A program made the translations under genes and the position numbers. A model generated the notes under the pieces. It was not told where the DNA came from, did not search any database, and worked only from the letters and a program-made list of their open reading frames with translations. Shown here in pieces: positions 22,372 through 43,666 of a stretch of 64,000 bases of DNA; position 1 is the first letter of the stretch, and every line of letters begins with the position of its first letter. The DNA comes from Branchiostoma floridae (lineage: Eukaryota > Chordata > Leptocardii > Amphioxiformes > Branchiostomatidae), in contig NC_049979.1 in the NCBI RefSeq assembly GCF_000003815.2, positions 20,939,934 through 21,003,933 of the forward strand. The letters are read 5' to 3'.

Positions 22372-23285
22372 ACCCCTGTCACATTACGCGAAAATCGATC
22401 GGCCGTCGATTCTGTGAGCTCTAAATGACATTTTCGTGAGTAAGACGTCAGGTGTTCTCACGATCATCCCGCGATTTTTCGGGATCGCCGGCGATTTTCA
22501 GGGGTCGTACGATGGTCGCGGTGCAGCGAAACATGTTCTTAGCATAAGCGACAATTCTCTGAGATCGCAGAGCTCGTTACCGAGTCGCAGATCGTGCGTG
22601 CAAATCGTGCGTACCTCGCAAGGGTATCGGTCAATAGTCTTGCGTCAATCAAAGACCAATAGGCGAACACAGACATAGTTCTTAATCATCGAGCGCAAAT
22701 CGGATGGCGAACGCCCGTCAGTTGGGCGACGTTCGTGCGACGTTCGCCCGACTTCCGACAATCCAACGATTGAAGACCGATAGGCGAGCACAGACATACT
22801 TCTCAATCATCGAGCGCAAATCGGATGGCGAACGCACGTCAGTCGGGAGATGTTCATGAGACGTTCGCCCGACTTCCATTTGTTTACAAATATTGAATTT
22901 TTGGGAATGTGAGGGTAATTCTGCCATTGTGACCCCTGTGGTAGTATGAAGCCTGACTTTGTGACACTTTCTTTTCTTGTGTCATTTCTATTATGCCCGC
23001 GCATTCCATTCATTGGTTTAAAAGATTCCGACAACAAAATAAGCAACATTTATTGATCTCTTGACTTTTTTGAGGAACGTTTTGTGTTACCTTGTCCGCG
23101 TGCAAGAGGTCATGGGAGATTTATTATCATAGATTTATTCACCGTCGATCGCACGAGCCTCGCTTAAATGTGACGGGACAGTTTTGGGGCGACCAATACG
23201 CAAGACCCTCCGAAGATCTTAAAATTTGCCAACCTTCCTGCGATCGCGAAGTACGTCCGAAGATTGTATATAATGTGACAGGGGT
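22372..23285. mobile_element. MITE-like element in copy C intron 9
   Basis: Perfect 15-bp inverted ends, acccctgtcacatta at 22372-22386 and its reverse complement at 23271-23285. Interior blocks are shared with 10098-12873 of copy B, which is a longer version swollen by a nested insertion. The target duplication is not clear. Confidence 0.65.
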
Positions 23286-23286
23286 T

Positions 23287-23496
23287 TAAGGACGCGGTCA
23301 CATTGCTCGCGCGATCGTCGTACGATTTAGATGCCATAGGATTTTTGAGAAGGCTGTGATAATAACTAACCACCAAAAAGGATCCAAAACAGCTTTTTGA
23401 GTATCAAGACAGTTGAACTTTGCAAGACAAGTACATGTTCTCCAAAATGCCCGAATGAGGTACGACGATTGCACGATTCATTTGACCGCGCCCTAA
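23287..23496. mobile_element. Harbinger-like MITE, copy C
   Basis: 204-bp relative of 420-628 (23290-23493) flanked by TAA at 23287-23289 and 23494-23496. The right end reads tttgaccgcgccc, one change from the copy A terminus. Confidence 0.72.
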
Positions 23497-24002
23497 TGCT
23501 AGGAAGTGCGACAATACCACAGACTTTGAGAGATGTACATTTGTTGCCTACACAGGAAAAATAAAACAGACAAGTTAACAAAGCCGAAGGTGCCATAGAT
23601 AACAGCTATATATGTGAAAATGTTCTTTACCTGTAATCTAAGAAACCTCTGTCTTGTATTTCAGGATCACAAGTGTATATCAATCTACGTCTTCTTCACC
23701 GTAACCCACATATCTGGGAAAAGCCGGAGGTACTCTTAATTTTTAAATACCATATCTATCTGTTTGTGGTTGGAAATATATGCTTTTCATGAATATAGTC
23801 AATCTATGTCAATAACATAACGTTACGTTAGAATGCATCAAATATGTATACATTTATGTTAATTCTTTAAAGTATGTGTCTTGTCTTTTATTGTTCTTCA
23901 GGAGTACGATCCTCTGAGATTTTTTCACCTGAGAACTCCAAGGGCAGACATGCATATGCCTTTGTTCCATTCTCAGCAGGCCCAAGGTTTGTGGTGCTAC
24001 TT

Positions 24003-24103
24003 CACACACACACAGAGACACACACACACACACACAGACACACACACACACACAGACACACACACATACACAGACACACACACAAACACGCACACACACA
24101 CAC
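24003..24103. repeat. (CA)n microsatellite, copy C last intron
   Basis: CA/CAGA repeat starting 17 bases after the donor at 23987. Confidence 0.95.
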
Positions 24104-24520
24104 AAGTGCATTACACACACGTATACACAAATCAACACACAAACGCGCGCGTACCCACACATCAACACTTATATATCCACAGACACGTCTCTTTCTGTAC
24201 ACATTGAAACTACTACACTATGTATGAATTAAAACAAAGGTTATGTATGGTTTATTATGTATTAACTAAGCTTTAGTCTTACCGAGTTGTGAACAAATCA
24301 CATAATATCAAATTGTAACAAAATATGATATAATTCTAGGAACTGTATCGGACAGCACTTCGCCATGAACGAGTTGAAGACAGCTGTTGCGCTCATCCTG
24401 CAGCGGTTCATTCTGACTCCTGACGACACCCTACCGGAGCCCGTTGTTCTAGACAGGATGGTCCTTCGAGCCGATAGCCCGGGTCTCTACATCAAGATCA
24501 CACCTATTGAGGTGGACTAA

Positions 24521-26439
24521 GTGCCTGGTGGTCTGCGGTTGTAGTAGTCTGTCATCAGATACTGCAATACATAACTTTATGCATCACTGTAATGAATTCA
24601 ATCACAAACAACAGTTCGGAGACCTCGTACCTCCACATGAAATATTAAGCGTTTTCGGAAACTTTTGCTTCACCTCGTCTCATTGATTATGCAAATAACA
24701 GTAGCAAGCACAGTTTTGGTACTCTATAGTGCGAAGGTCATTTCCTCTGGCAGATTTCCACGTTTACATTTCATCATAGATCGTGCAATGTCACTTTTGA
24801 TTAAATTACGCACCTCACAAGAATGGAATCATGTACTAGTACGGATTTATGGCACTTTTGTATTGATGATGAAAATACACATGTAGCGATGTTTGCATAA
24901 TTGATACCTTCAATGTTCCAATGTTAAATACGTTACACATATTAAAGCCCTACTATGGAAATGACCGGAATTATAGAATTTTCGTTTATTATGCATATTT
25001 AGTCCTAATTTATATAACTTCCATCTCAGTGTGAACACCCGTCTAAGCTAGCTACATCCTGAATTTCTTGAAAATCCGTCGTTCCTTTGTTCATTTCTCC
25101 TTGAAAGATTTGATACACAGTTCCAGTTATATTTCAAGGCTCCGTGTGTTAATGTCACTAACTAGTACTAAATATTTCGTGCATCCCAAAGTACTAGAAT
25201 TCAACGGAGAAACAAGTAAATAAAACTCCTTCCAAATACTTAATGATCAAGCTCTAATATTTGATACTCTAATGTGCAATGCTACGTTTCCAATGTGATA
25301 GTGATTTTATGTTCGCTCAACAAATATCCAATTCATGTTATCATTTAGTAGCCTCCATCAGCCCTTCCTATGGGGTGCGGGGATCGTAGAATTTGGCCAT
25401 AAAATCGGGAAAGTTTTCGGGGGAGTCAGTCCACGCTAAGGTTGCGCGGCCGACCAACTCCTCTGGTAGCACAACTCCCCTGGCAAATTATTTATTATCT
25501 GTCCATGGTCTAATTACTGTAATTGCAATTGAAATTCCTTTGCGTTAAGGAGAAAATATTAGAAGTGGAAAACCACACACGGCGACTCGGGTCCTACAGA
25601 CGGACATAGCAGCTAGTCTCTTTTGATGGTGCGGTGCTTTCGTGATCACCAACGTCAGCGTCACTGATCTAATCGTATCTACCCTCCGCGGATACGTAGT
25701 TCAGTACAGTGTACTTTACTACCATAGTGATGGCAGTCATCGTAACTCAAAATTGTGGAACCAAATTCATTATTTTCGTCTTGTTTGTCTTTGTTGTTTA
25801 AGCTATCGACGCCATGATGATTTTTCGGGAAAAGATGCTCTTGTTTTATTGCAACGTACATATTTTCTCTTTCTATATGATGTCGTTAGCCACTGATTAA
25901 AGATATCTATGGACTTGTGATTGTATATTACTTGTAAGAATAGCACTACAACAGTCTACGAGTATGTAAAGCGTGCAGTTAGAATGTGTTCTTCTGTATC
26001 GGATAGAGATATCATCGCCAAAGCACTCAGTCTGTTACGCTAGCGGTTAGGAACTCGGTATCGTTCTTTCAGCTCCAGTCTGCAAAATAATAAAGCACAC
26101 ACATCAGTTTCTTGATAACATATATGAATAAAGTTAATAGAACATGTATATAATGTGTGTCAGTTTTCTTTGTGTCAGTGGTTCTTACCTCCCACACCAC
26201 CAATCGGCCCCTCCGCCTGTGATGGCGCGGTCCAACTGGGTAACCAAGCACCGAGGTCACATACCAGGGGGCCTAAAATTGACCTTGACCTTCATCTTCC
26301 CAACACCTACTCACATACCAAATATCATCGTAATCCATCCAGAGGTTCTTGAATTATGATGACTACAAAAATCCGGAAACACATACAGACAAACAAACGC
26401 ACAGACACACCCATAACTATATATGATATTTATCTCCAT
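24521..26439. other. Intergenic region between copies C and D
   Basis: No gene. The 3' flank resembles that of copies A and B. Blocks at 25350-25490 and 26155-26245 match the A-B intergenic region. A dispersed repeat lies at 26270-26420. Confidence 0.6.
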
Positions 26440-26632
26440 TTTTTCATGGAGATATTATAGAGCCAGCGTTTAGAAAAGTCGTGTTCTTTGTGTGAACGTA
26501 ACGTTACCTGAGTATTTGCACTGCAGAATACATGTTTGACTGGCCCACTAACCATGTTGACCTTTGTAACTCTAACCCTTGGCGCATTGAACCATCGAGG
26601 TCAGCATTTTGCTTGTGGAAAGTCGTTGTACG
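26440..26632 (+). promoter_or_regulatory. Conserved 5' flank of CYP4 copy D
   Basis: Third copy of the conserved upstream block, with TGACCTTTG at 26558-26566. Probably the promoter and 5' UTR; no experimental support. Confidence 0.45.
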
Positions 26633-35981
<9,349 letters not shown>

Positions 35982-36973
35982 GTGCTTGGTGTTCTGTCAG
36001 CAGATACAGAAGTCCTTAACTTTATACATCACTGTATACGTAATGGGTTCAATTACAAAAAAAGAGTTCGGAGATCTCATACCTCCATGAAATAGTTAGA
36101 GCTTTCGGATTTTTTTCTTGTTCATTTGAGTTTATCTCAAAGCGGAGGAGAGGGGAGGGTCCGAACGATCTTTATAAGCTGCCCTCTAGTACATTAAAAC
36201 AACAACCATTGTGTAACATTACAATAACAACACGCGTCAATAAATTTGCAGGGCATATAAAATAGCAGGGCATAATCTGAATATTAGTATGTATGATGGA
36301 CTATAATGTGCAGGAGCCTAACGCGGCCTTGAAGCTACATCAGCTTTCCCTTCTAGTACTTTTGTATTTGTGAATGAAAATATGAAATAAAGTTTGATGA
36401 GGGTGTTTTGGTACCAAGGACAGGGATGTTCAGTGTGCAGTAAAAACATAGGAAAAGGCTGACGCTTTGAAACCGACATGCTGACACAAACAATTTTCAA
36501 ATATCAAACTGGAACTGTAGAGTATTGTATGTAGTGTAAGCATGTTTTACGTACAGAGTTTGGCACACTTCATAAACATAGATTAAGTCAATACTCTTTT
36601 CCCATTGTAAATATCTGCTTGAAATGTGCCATTCATGGGTTAGCTGGAGAAGTTTCAGATATTGATGTACTGTGACACATTACATTCCATAGTGCCATCA
36701 CACACTGACAGGTAAATTTACGCACAAGATAGACTTCAAACAAGGTATAGCAACTGGTAATTGGCATCCCTAATTCACAAACTAAATTCATACTCGGTTT
36801 ATAGGCGACCCAAACTATGAGGGACACGACATCAAGGTCAAATTGTGCCATAAGGCATTTTACAACGATAATCACAGCTGCTCAGATCATTTAAAGTCTT
36901 GTACTACAGAACGTGTACAGATTGAAGCAGCCACTGCTTCAAAATTACAGCTCAGTAATCTACGTTGTCACAG
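35982..36973. other. Convergent intergenic region between CYP4 copy D and CYP2-like gene 1
   Basis: Contains the 3' flank of copy D (poly(A) candidate 36386-36391) and the presumed 3' UTR of the minus-strand gene ending at 36974. Parts of 36400-36840 are diverged copies of 40450-40850 downstream of the second CYP2-like gene. No gene is seen. Confidence 0.6.
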
Positions 36974-39047
36974 TCAGCCACGTTTGACCGCCAGGAGTTC
37001 GTACGGATGTGGTCGAAGCGTTACTCCGAGGACGCCGTCAAAGTTGGGTCGAGCGCCCTCTGGCAGCGTGAAGGTGAACTGCTGTAGCATGTTGGTGAGG
37101 AACAGGAACAACTCCATCTTCGCCAGTTGTTCACCGAGACAAACTCTACGACCTGCGAAGTAAGACGAGCAAATAATTAGTCTTTTTCACAGTCAAACCT
37201 GCCTAAGCGGTCATCTCTTCAAGACGGTTACCTGGTCACTTTTTTCTCGGTCCCGAAAAATTTCCCATAGACGCTAGCATTAAGCGACCTACCCGTCCCC
37301 GGGTGACTGTCTTGAGTTGGTTTGACTTTATTTCACAACGTTAATATAAGTCAGTTTAGGAATAAAACAATAGAACTTTGTTTCAGTTGTATCTTTACCT
37401 GTAGAGAAAGGCATGAATGAATCGTTTGTCTGCAGTTGTCCGTTACCGTCTAGGAACCTGCTCGGGTCGAACTTGTCGGGGTTGTCCCAGGAGCCGGGGT
37501 CCATGTGAAGGGACCACAGGTTGATGAGCACGTCCGTGCCCGCGGGGATGTCGTAGCCGAGCAGGGCGGTGTCCGAGGTCGTGCAGTGCGGCACGGACAG
37601 AGGCACCACCGTGCGGATGCGCTGCATCTCCATGATGGTGGCTTCCGTGTAGGGCAGGTTGGGCTTGTCGCTGACGGCTGGAGGACGGTCCCGCCCCACC
37701 ACTTCATCCAGCTCGGCCTGAACCTTCGTCTGCACGTCGGGATGCGTTACAAGGTACAGCAGACCCCAGCGCAAGGTGTTGCCAGCCGTATCCGTCCCTG
37801 CGCCCAAGAGATCAATGAGTAGATATATCAGACTCTGATCGGGTAGTGAGTCCGAATTGAGTTCCACGCTCTTGGCGAACGCGTCGACGATCGTGTTGGC
37901 CTCATCGGAAACGTCCTGGCTCTTTTGTTGTTGAGGGATAATGTCTTCAATACATTTATGGACGCTAGCTGACAGATCCATCCATTCTTTGTACGGCCTC
38001 CCCACCACCGGGAAGAAGCGGAGTACCGGGTAGATGTTGATGACGTGAGCGGTGATGAAGAGGACCATGGCCCGCTCCACCATCTCCATTAGACGGAGGA
38101 ATGTTGGGTCTCCGTACTCAAACCTCTTCCCTATCGCCATGGAGCAGATGATGTTGGCCACGGCGTTGTGGAGAAGATGTGTCAGGTCGAAGGGTTGGTC
38201 TGCCTTCTCTTTCAGTGCAGTGCAGAAATGCTGACATTCGAGAATGATCTTGTCCTCCATGATACCTGTACCCATGCCGCAGGAGCGAAGTGTTGACGTG
38301 CTGAATCGTCGGAGAACCTTCCACTGATCACCGTACGGGCGCATGACGAGCCCTGATAGAAAAGAAATGAAATCGTTCACCAAAAAAGAGTAAACGAGAC
38401 ATGTCTTAGAGAAAAATGTTTTTCGCCATTTCCCTAAGGATCGTGCAAAAAAACATACATCTGTACTATGTTATCCGTAATTATTGATTTTTACCAAAGC
38501 TGATACAAGTTTTGCCCATGCCAACAGTACCAATGGGAACAAAGGTCAACATCACGGTTTCTAAAAACACCTGGAAATGTTCAATGTACAGGACCGGGTG
38601 ACCTAGTCTTTTGCTTTATCTTCTTAGTGCTACTCCACGTCTAGGATTTTATTTGTAGGTGACTCTGATTGGATCATAAAAAGATGTTTGGCGTAACATA
38701 CCATTACGGTGGTTGTTGCGGCGCATCAGGAACAGTTCAGGCCTGCTGGAGAAGTGCTCGGCCTTCCTGACCAGGGCCTCCCTGATAGCGTCCTTCCCGC
38801 TGACCACCACGGCGTCCTGTAGACCCATCTTCACGCTGAAGACGTCCCCGTACGTCCCACGCCAGGCCGTCAGCTGGAGGTGGGCGTTCTGGGCCAGACT
38901 GGGGAGGTTCCCGAGAACGGGCCATCCCGGTGGACCCGGTGGATAACCCGCTGGTTTACGGACTCTGCATGTGATGAATATAAGAAACGTCAGAACACCA
39001 ACCAGCACTGCCGTGATGTTGTGGCCTATCAGCAATGGTTCAAACAT
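36974..39047 (-). CDS. CYP2-type (CYP2U1-like) cytochrome P450, gene 1
   Basis: Microsomal haem monooxygenase of the CYP2 clan; substrate unknown (relatives oxidise fatty acids, steroids or xenobiotics). Three coding exons on the minus strand: 39047-38702, 38352-37399 and 37152-36974. GT-AG junctions and phase-1 joins give 492 residues, a normal CYP2 length. Residues ~8-30 form a membrane anchor, then the proline hinge PPGPPGWPVLGN. The C-helix WKVLRRF, I-helix AGTDTAGNT (300-304 for AGTDT), ExxR EMQR (357-360) and haem loop FSTGRRVCLG with Cys438 are all present. GEQLAKMELFLF after the cysteine resembles vertebrate CYP2U1. Most CYP2 genes have many short exons; here one 954-base exon covers what is usually several, so introns were lost or the gene derives from an intron-poor ancestor. 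It is paralogous to the next gene. Confidence 0.9.
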
Positions 39048-41018
39048 TGTTAAGTATCTGTCAAACTACGCCCGAGTAGCTGGAGAATAAAATAGTACGA
39101 CCAAAATGGGGGCGTATTTCAGCTACCCTACTGCACAATGGACGTGACTTTGGACTTTTGTTCCAAGGTCAAACTTCTGCGTCGTAGTTGGCGCAGGCGC
39201 AGGGTAAGATGTACAAGTATTCGATACTCAGATCCAACTTCATTTTATTGCTTCGTATTCTAATGTCGCTGACTAAAATAAACAGTTTATTATATTTTTA
39301 TGTACAAAGGCAATGGTGGTGATTTGATTGATATGGACGACATCGTCTGGGAACCTAAAAACGAGGGTGCAAATAAGAAATAAGTTTGTCCAAAAACAAT
39401 TTTCCTTCATTATGAAACCCAGAAAGAGTTTCATGGTCGTACAGATCCTAAATTGGACCCTAAGGAGTCGGCCAAACACAGGCTAGATTCGCTGGACAGC
39501 TTCTGACACTCTACAACCTAATGAAGCTCTTCAGAGTCCCTTTGAGTCCCTACCTTTTGGTACTCACCTACCCAGAAGAGACTGGGTGGACCTAAACTAG
39601 GAGCTAAGAGCAGAGTAGGCAGGACAAGAGACAACCTACTAAAATGGGGACGGGTGAACTCAGCTAAGTGTCGTTGTGGTCATCCTACCCAAACTATGGG
39701 ACACATTACACGGGACTACGTATTGGGCCCAACATCTCCAACCGTGACCTGCTTGAGGCCGTGGTCTGGCTGCAGTACTGGCGCGGAACGATATGATGAT
39801 TATGATGAAATCTTAGTGGTCAGGAAGTGTGAACAAATTACTAAACAGAGTATAGTATACAGATTCTTCATTTTTGTTCTTTCACATTTTCTATGACTTT
39901 GTAATTGACTTCGGCATTCCACGACATTAGTATCCAGTCTCTAATATTCGCAACTCACAGTACATATCTACTCATTTTGTTGCAGCTTTGCACAAGTTAC
40001 AATTTGGTCAAAATCTTGTGTGTGTGTGTGTGGACGTGGATTGGGGTTCAAAAACATCAACATAGCTCAATGTAAAAATACTGTACTAGAATTCGAAAGG
40101 AGAAACAAATGAATGCAGCTGCTTTCAAACGCTTGAGCGCTAATGCTTGATACAGTTATGTACACTGTTACGCTGATTTTGTTTTCGCTCAAAAGCTTGG
40201 TCCAATTGATAAGATTTTAGCTTTTCGTATGATTTTATCTTTTATTGCGGCTTCCGACTTTCTTATGCTAGACGATTTAAACCTTACCGTTACATTAAGT
40301 TTTAATAAGACAAAATGTCAACCGACATTTTTATGAGGTTGTATTAGTTTTTAATTTGTCCTGTATTGTACATGTACATGCTTTAGTGAGTGAAACATAG
40401 AATGAAGTACATTTATTGAGCTTGCAATCGCCATGCGGCTTTGGCAGTGAGGGTGATTCGGTACCAAGGACAGGGACGTTCAGCGTGCATCGAAAACACA
40501 GGAAATAGGATAACGCTTTGCACGACGTTGTGTATGGATAAAACCAACATGTAATATTGACACAAACATTTCAATAACAAATTCGAACTGTAGACATGTT
40601 GTATAAGTGTGTAGAATTGAGCAAAAGCCATTAACTATAGTCAGACTCAGACGTTACCAGAGCACATTCTCAATGGTAAAATGTCTCCTTGATATGTGTC
40701 ACTTTTGGGTTAGTTGTAGAGACTATGTCTTAACAAATTGATGTGTTGTGATACGTATGTCAAGCTAACAAACAAATGTACGCACAAGATTGAAACAAGA
40801 TAGAACAACTTGTATCTGGTCACGAAGTGTGTAAACTAGACGCTCAAACGGTGAGGTACACTTAATCTACGTAAACTTGTGCTATTACAGTATTAGAGGC
40901 GTTATCCACGACAATCACAGCTGCCCGTAAAAAGTCTTGTACTATACAACAATGACAAAAGATATGAGCAAGCAGCCAAGACTTGAAGTATACGAATCAG
41001 TATACTAAGCTGTTTCTG
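39048..41018. other. Intergenic region between the two CYP2-like genes
   Basis: Holds a retroelement fragment (39470-39790). The presumed 3' flank of the second gene (40400-41000) is related to 36390-36970. No other gene is seen. Confidence 0.6.
39470..39790 (+). mobile_element. Non-LTR retrotransposon ORF2 3' fragment
   Basis: Bases ~39560-39760 read as G-A-K-S-R-V-G-R-T-R-D-N-L-L-K-W-G then CRCGHPTQTMGHI. The CxCGxPxQTMxHI motif is typical of the C-terminal end of non-LTR (Jockey/CR1-like) reverse-transcriptase proteins. A stop and broken frames on either side show it is dead. It lies between the two CYP2-like genes. Confidence 0.6.
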
Positions 41019-43666
41019 TCAGCCACGTTTGACTGCCAGGAGTTCGTACGGATGAGGTCGAAGCGTTACTCCGAGGACACCGTCAAAGTTGGGTCGAGCG
41101 CCCTCTGGCAGTGTGAAGGTGAACTGCTGTAGCATGTTGGTGAGGAACAGGAATAGCTCCATCTTGGCCAGTTGTTCACCGAGACAAACTCTACGACCTG
41201 CGAAGTAAGACGAGAAAATGGTTAGTCTTTTTCACAGTCAAACCTGCCTAAGCGGTCATCTCTTCAAGACGGTTACCTGGTCACTTTTTTCTCGGTCCCG
41301 AAAAATTTCCCATAGACGCTAGCATTAAGCGACCTACCCGTCCCCGGGTGACTGTCTTGAGTTGGTTTGACTTTATTTCACAACGTTAATATAAGTCAGT
41401 TTAGGAAAAAAACAATAGAACTTTGTTTCAGTTGTATCTTTACCTGTAGAGAAAGGCATGAATGAATCGTTTGTCTGCAGTTGTCCGTTACCGTCTAGGA
41501 ACCTGCTCGGGTCGAACTTGTCGGGGTTGTCCCAGGAGCCGGGGTCCATGTGAAGGGACCACAGGTTGATGAGCACGTCCGTGCCCGCGGGGATGTCGTA
41601 GCCGAGCAGGGCGGTGTCCGAGGTCGTGCAGTGCGGCACGGACAGAGGCACCACCGTGCGGATGCGCTGCATCTCCATGATGGTGGCTTCCGTGTAGGGC
41701 AGGTTGGGCTTGTCGCTGACGGCTGGAGGACGGTCCCGCCCCACCACTTCATCCAGCTCGGCCTGAACCTTTGTCTGCACGTCGGGATGCGTTACAAGGT
41801 ACAGCAGACCCCAGCGTAAGGTGTTGGCGGTCGTCTCCATCCCTGCCACGAAAAGGTCTCCTAGGAGATGGGGAAGGCTGTGACTCGGCAGAGAGCCTGG
41901 ATCTTCCTCCAGCTTCGCTCGAAACGCTTCGATGACGTCACGTGCCTTCTCCTGGCCATCGCTCTGTTCATGCTGAGCGATGAAGTCCATGAAGTACTTC
42001 AGGCTCTCCTCTGACAGATCCATCCACTCCTGATACTGTCTCCCCACTATCGGGAAGAAGCGAAGTACGGGGTAGATGTTGAAGACATGAGCCGTCAAGA
42101 ATAGTTCGACGCCGCGTTCTGATATCTCCATCAAACGAAGAAACATGGGATCCCCGTATTCGAACCGTTTGCCCAGAGCCATGGAGCACATGATGTTAGA
42201 CACAGCGTTGTGAAGGAGGTGCATGAGATCGAATGGTTGACCGGACATTGTTTCCAGTTCGGTGCAGAAGTGGCGACATTCCATGTCGATCTTTTCTTCC
42301 ATGGTGCCCGTGCCCATGCCGAAGGAACGGAGTGTTGACATGCTGAATCGCCGGAGAACCTTCCACTGGTCACCGTACGGAGACATGACAAGGCCTGGAT
42401 AAAAAGGAGGAAATATTTGCATAATTGAATAAGAAAATAAGACCAGGTAGGGCATACGGGTCAAGGTGGCATAGATTTGGGTTTCGTTAGCTTCTTTCAA
42501 ATTTGATGCTTTATTTGGTTATATCATTTTCCTTGTTGGCTATTCCGATGATTTTCGTTATGTTCTTGTACATCTAATTGTTTGCTTTATTTAGTTGCTT
42601 GATATTATACCATTTACGTTTGGAGGAAGGTCCATGATAAAAATCTAGGTTTTTGGTCTCCAATGCATATTCCTTTTCATTGCTGTTGATAAATCATTTG
42701 TTTCTTTTCAAATGAAAAATAAACACAAACAAAGCCTCCATCAAACTTCCTGAAAATATTTCTCTTTTCTTTTTCTTTTCTTTTCTTAGACTTCTTTCCT
42801 GGTGAATCTGTCGTACGTCTTTTCATTGTCTATGAATAGGTCCTTAACCCACCATTACGGTAACATGCTAATTATGCTATTAATTTATCAGTACTTATCC
42901 TTTTTACTGTAATGTTCTGCTAAGTTTTCTCCTGTCCTTTCATGGTTAGAGCCTAAAATACATGTTACAGCATTATATGAGTAGCTGCCTCCCTCCCCTT
43001 CAATGGTATCTGCCATTTCTATTACTAGTATATAACATTACAAGCAGCGGAAGTCACAGTGCAGTGCCCCCTACGAACACTAGTAGTCTATAGCTACCGT
43101 GATCGAGAGTTACAGCGTTATATTTGATAGTGTAATAAAAACTTGACATGCTTGACATCTTCCATTACTATTATCTTATGTTATAACGTTAAAACAACGT
43201 TATGAAAACATTTAAGAATAAGAAAATTCTTCTAAAATAAATAAATTAACAAACAAACAAACAATGGTCCTTCGTGATCACCATTGTGCTGTTGGTTACG
43301 GCGTAACAGGAAAAGGTCCGGCCTGCTGGAGAAGTGCTCGGCCTTCCTGACCAGGGCCTCCCTGATAGCGTCCTTCCCGCTGACCACCACGGCGTCCTGG
43401 AGACCCATCTTCACGCTGAAGACGTCCCCGTACGTCCCACGCCAGGCCGTCAGCTGGAGGTGGGCGTTCTGGGCAAGACTGGGGAGGTTCCCGAGAACGG
43501 GCCATCCCGGCGGGCCCGGCGGAAGATTCCCTCTCCCTCTCCGTACTGTTGTTTTGAACCACGAAAATAATGTTATAGACGTGAGGAACGCTACAACAGC
43601 GATCAGCACTGCTGTGATGTTGTGGCCTGTCAACACTGCTTGAGCTATAGACACGAGAAACGCCAT
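41019..43666 (-). CDS. CYP2-type (CYP2U1-like) cytochrome P450, gene 2
   Basis: Tandem paralogue of the gene at 36974-39047 with the same three-exon plan: 43666-43282, 42394-41444 and 41197-41019, giving 504 residues. The start at 43666 (MAFLVSIAQAVL...) aligns with the neighbour and puts a hydrophobic anchor first; an in-frame ATG at 43765 would add 33 residues without an obvious role. The hinge PPGPPGWPVLGN, C-helix WKVLRRF, I-helix AGMETTANT, ExxR EMQR and FSTGRRVCLG (Cys450) are present. The 3' third of exon 2, all of intron 2 and most of exon 1 are almost identical to gene 1, while the 5' two-thirds of exon 2 is clearly diverged. This is a mosaic typical of gene conversion. Substrate unknown. 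Confidence 0.9.

Noticed and set aside
37505-37822. Plus-strand open frames antisense to the CYP2-like exons (also 41550-41819, 43284-43643)
   Set aside because: They are GC-rich shadows of the real minus-strand exons, which carry all P450 motifs.
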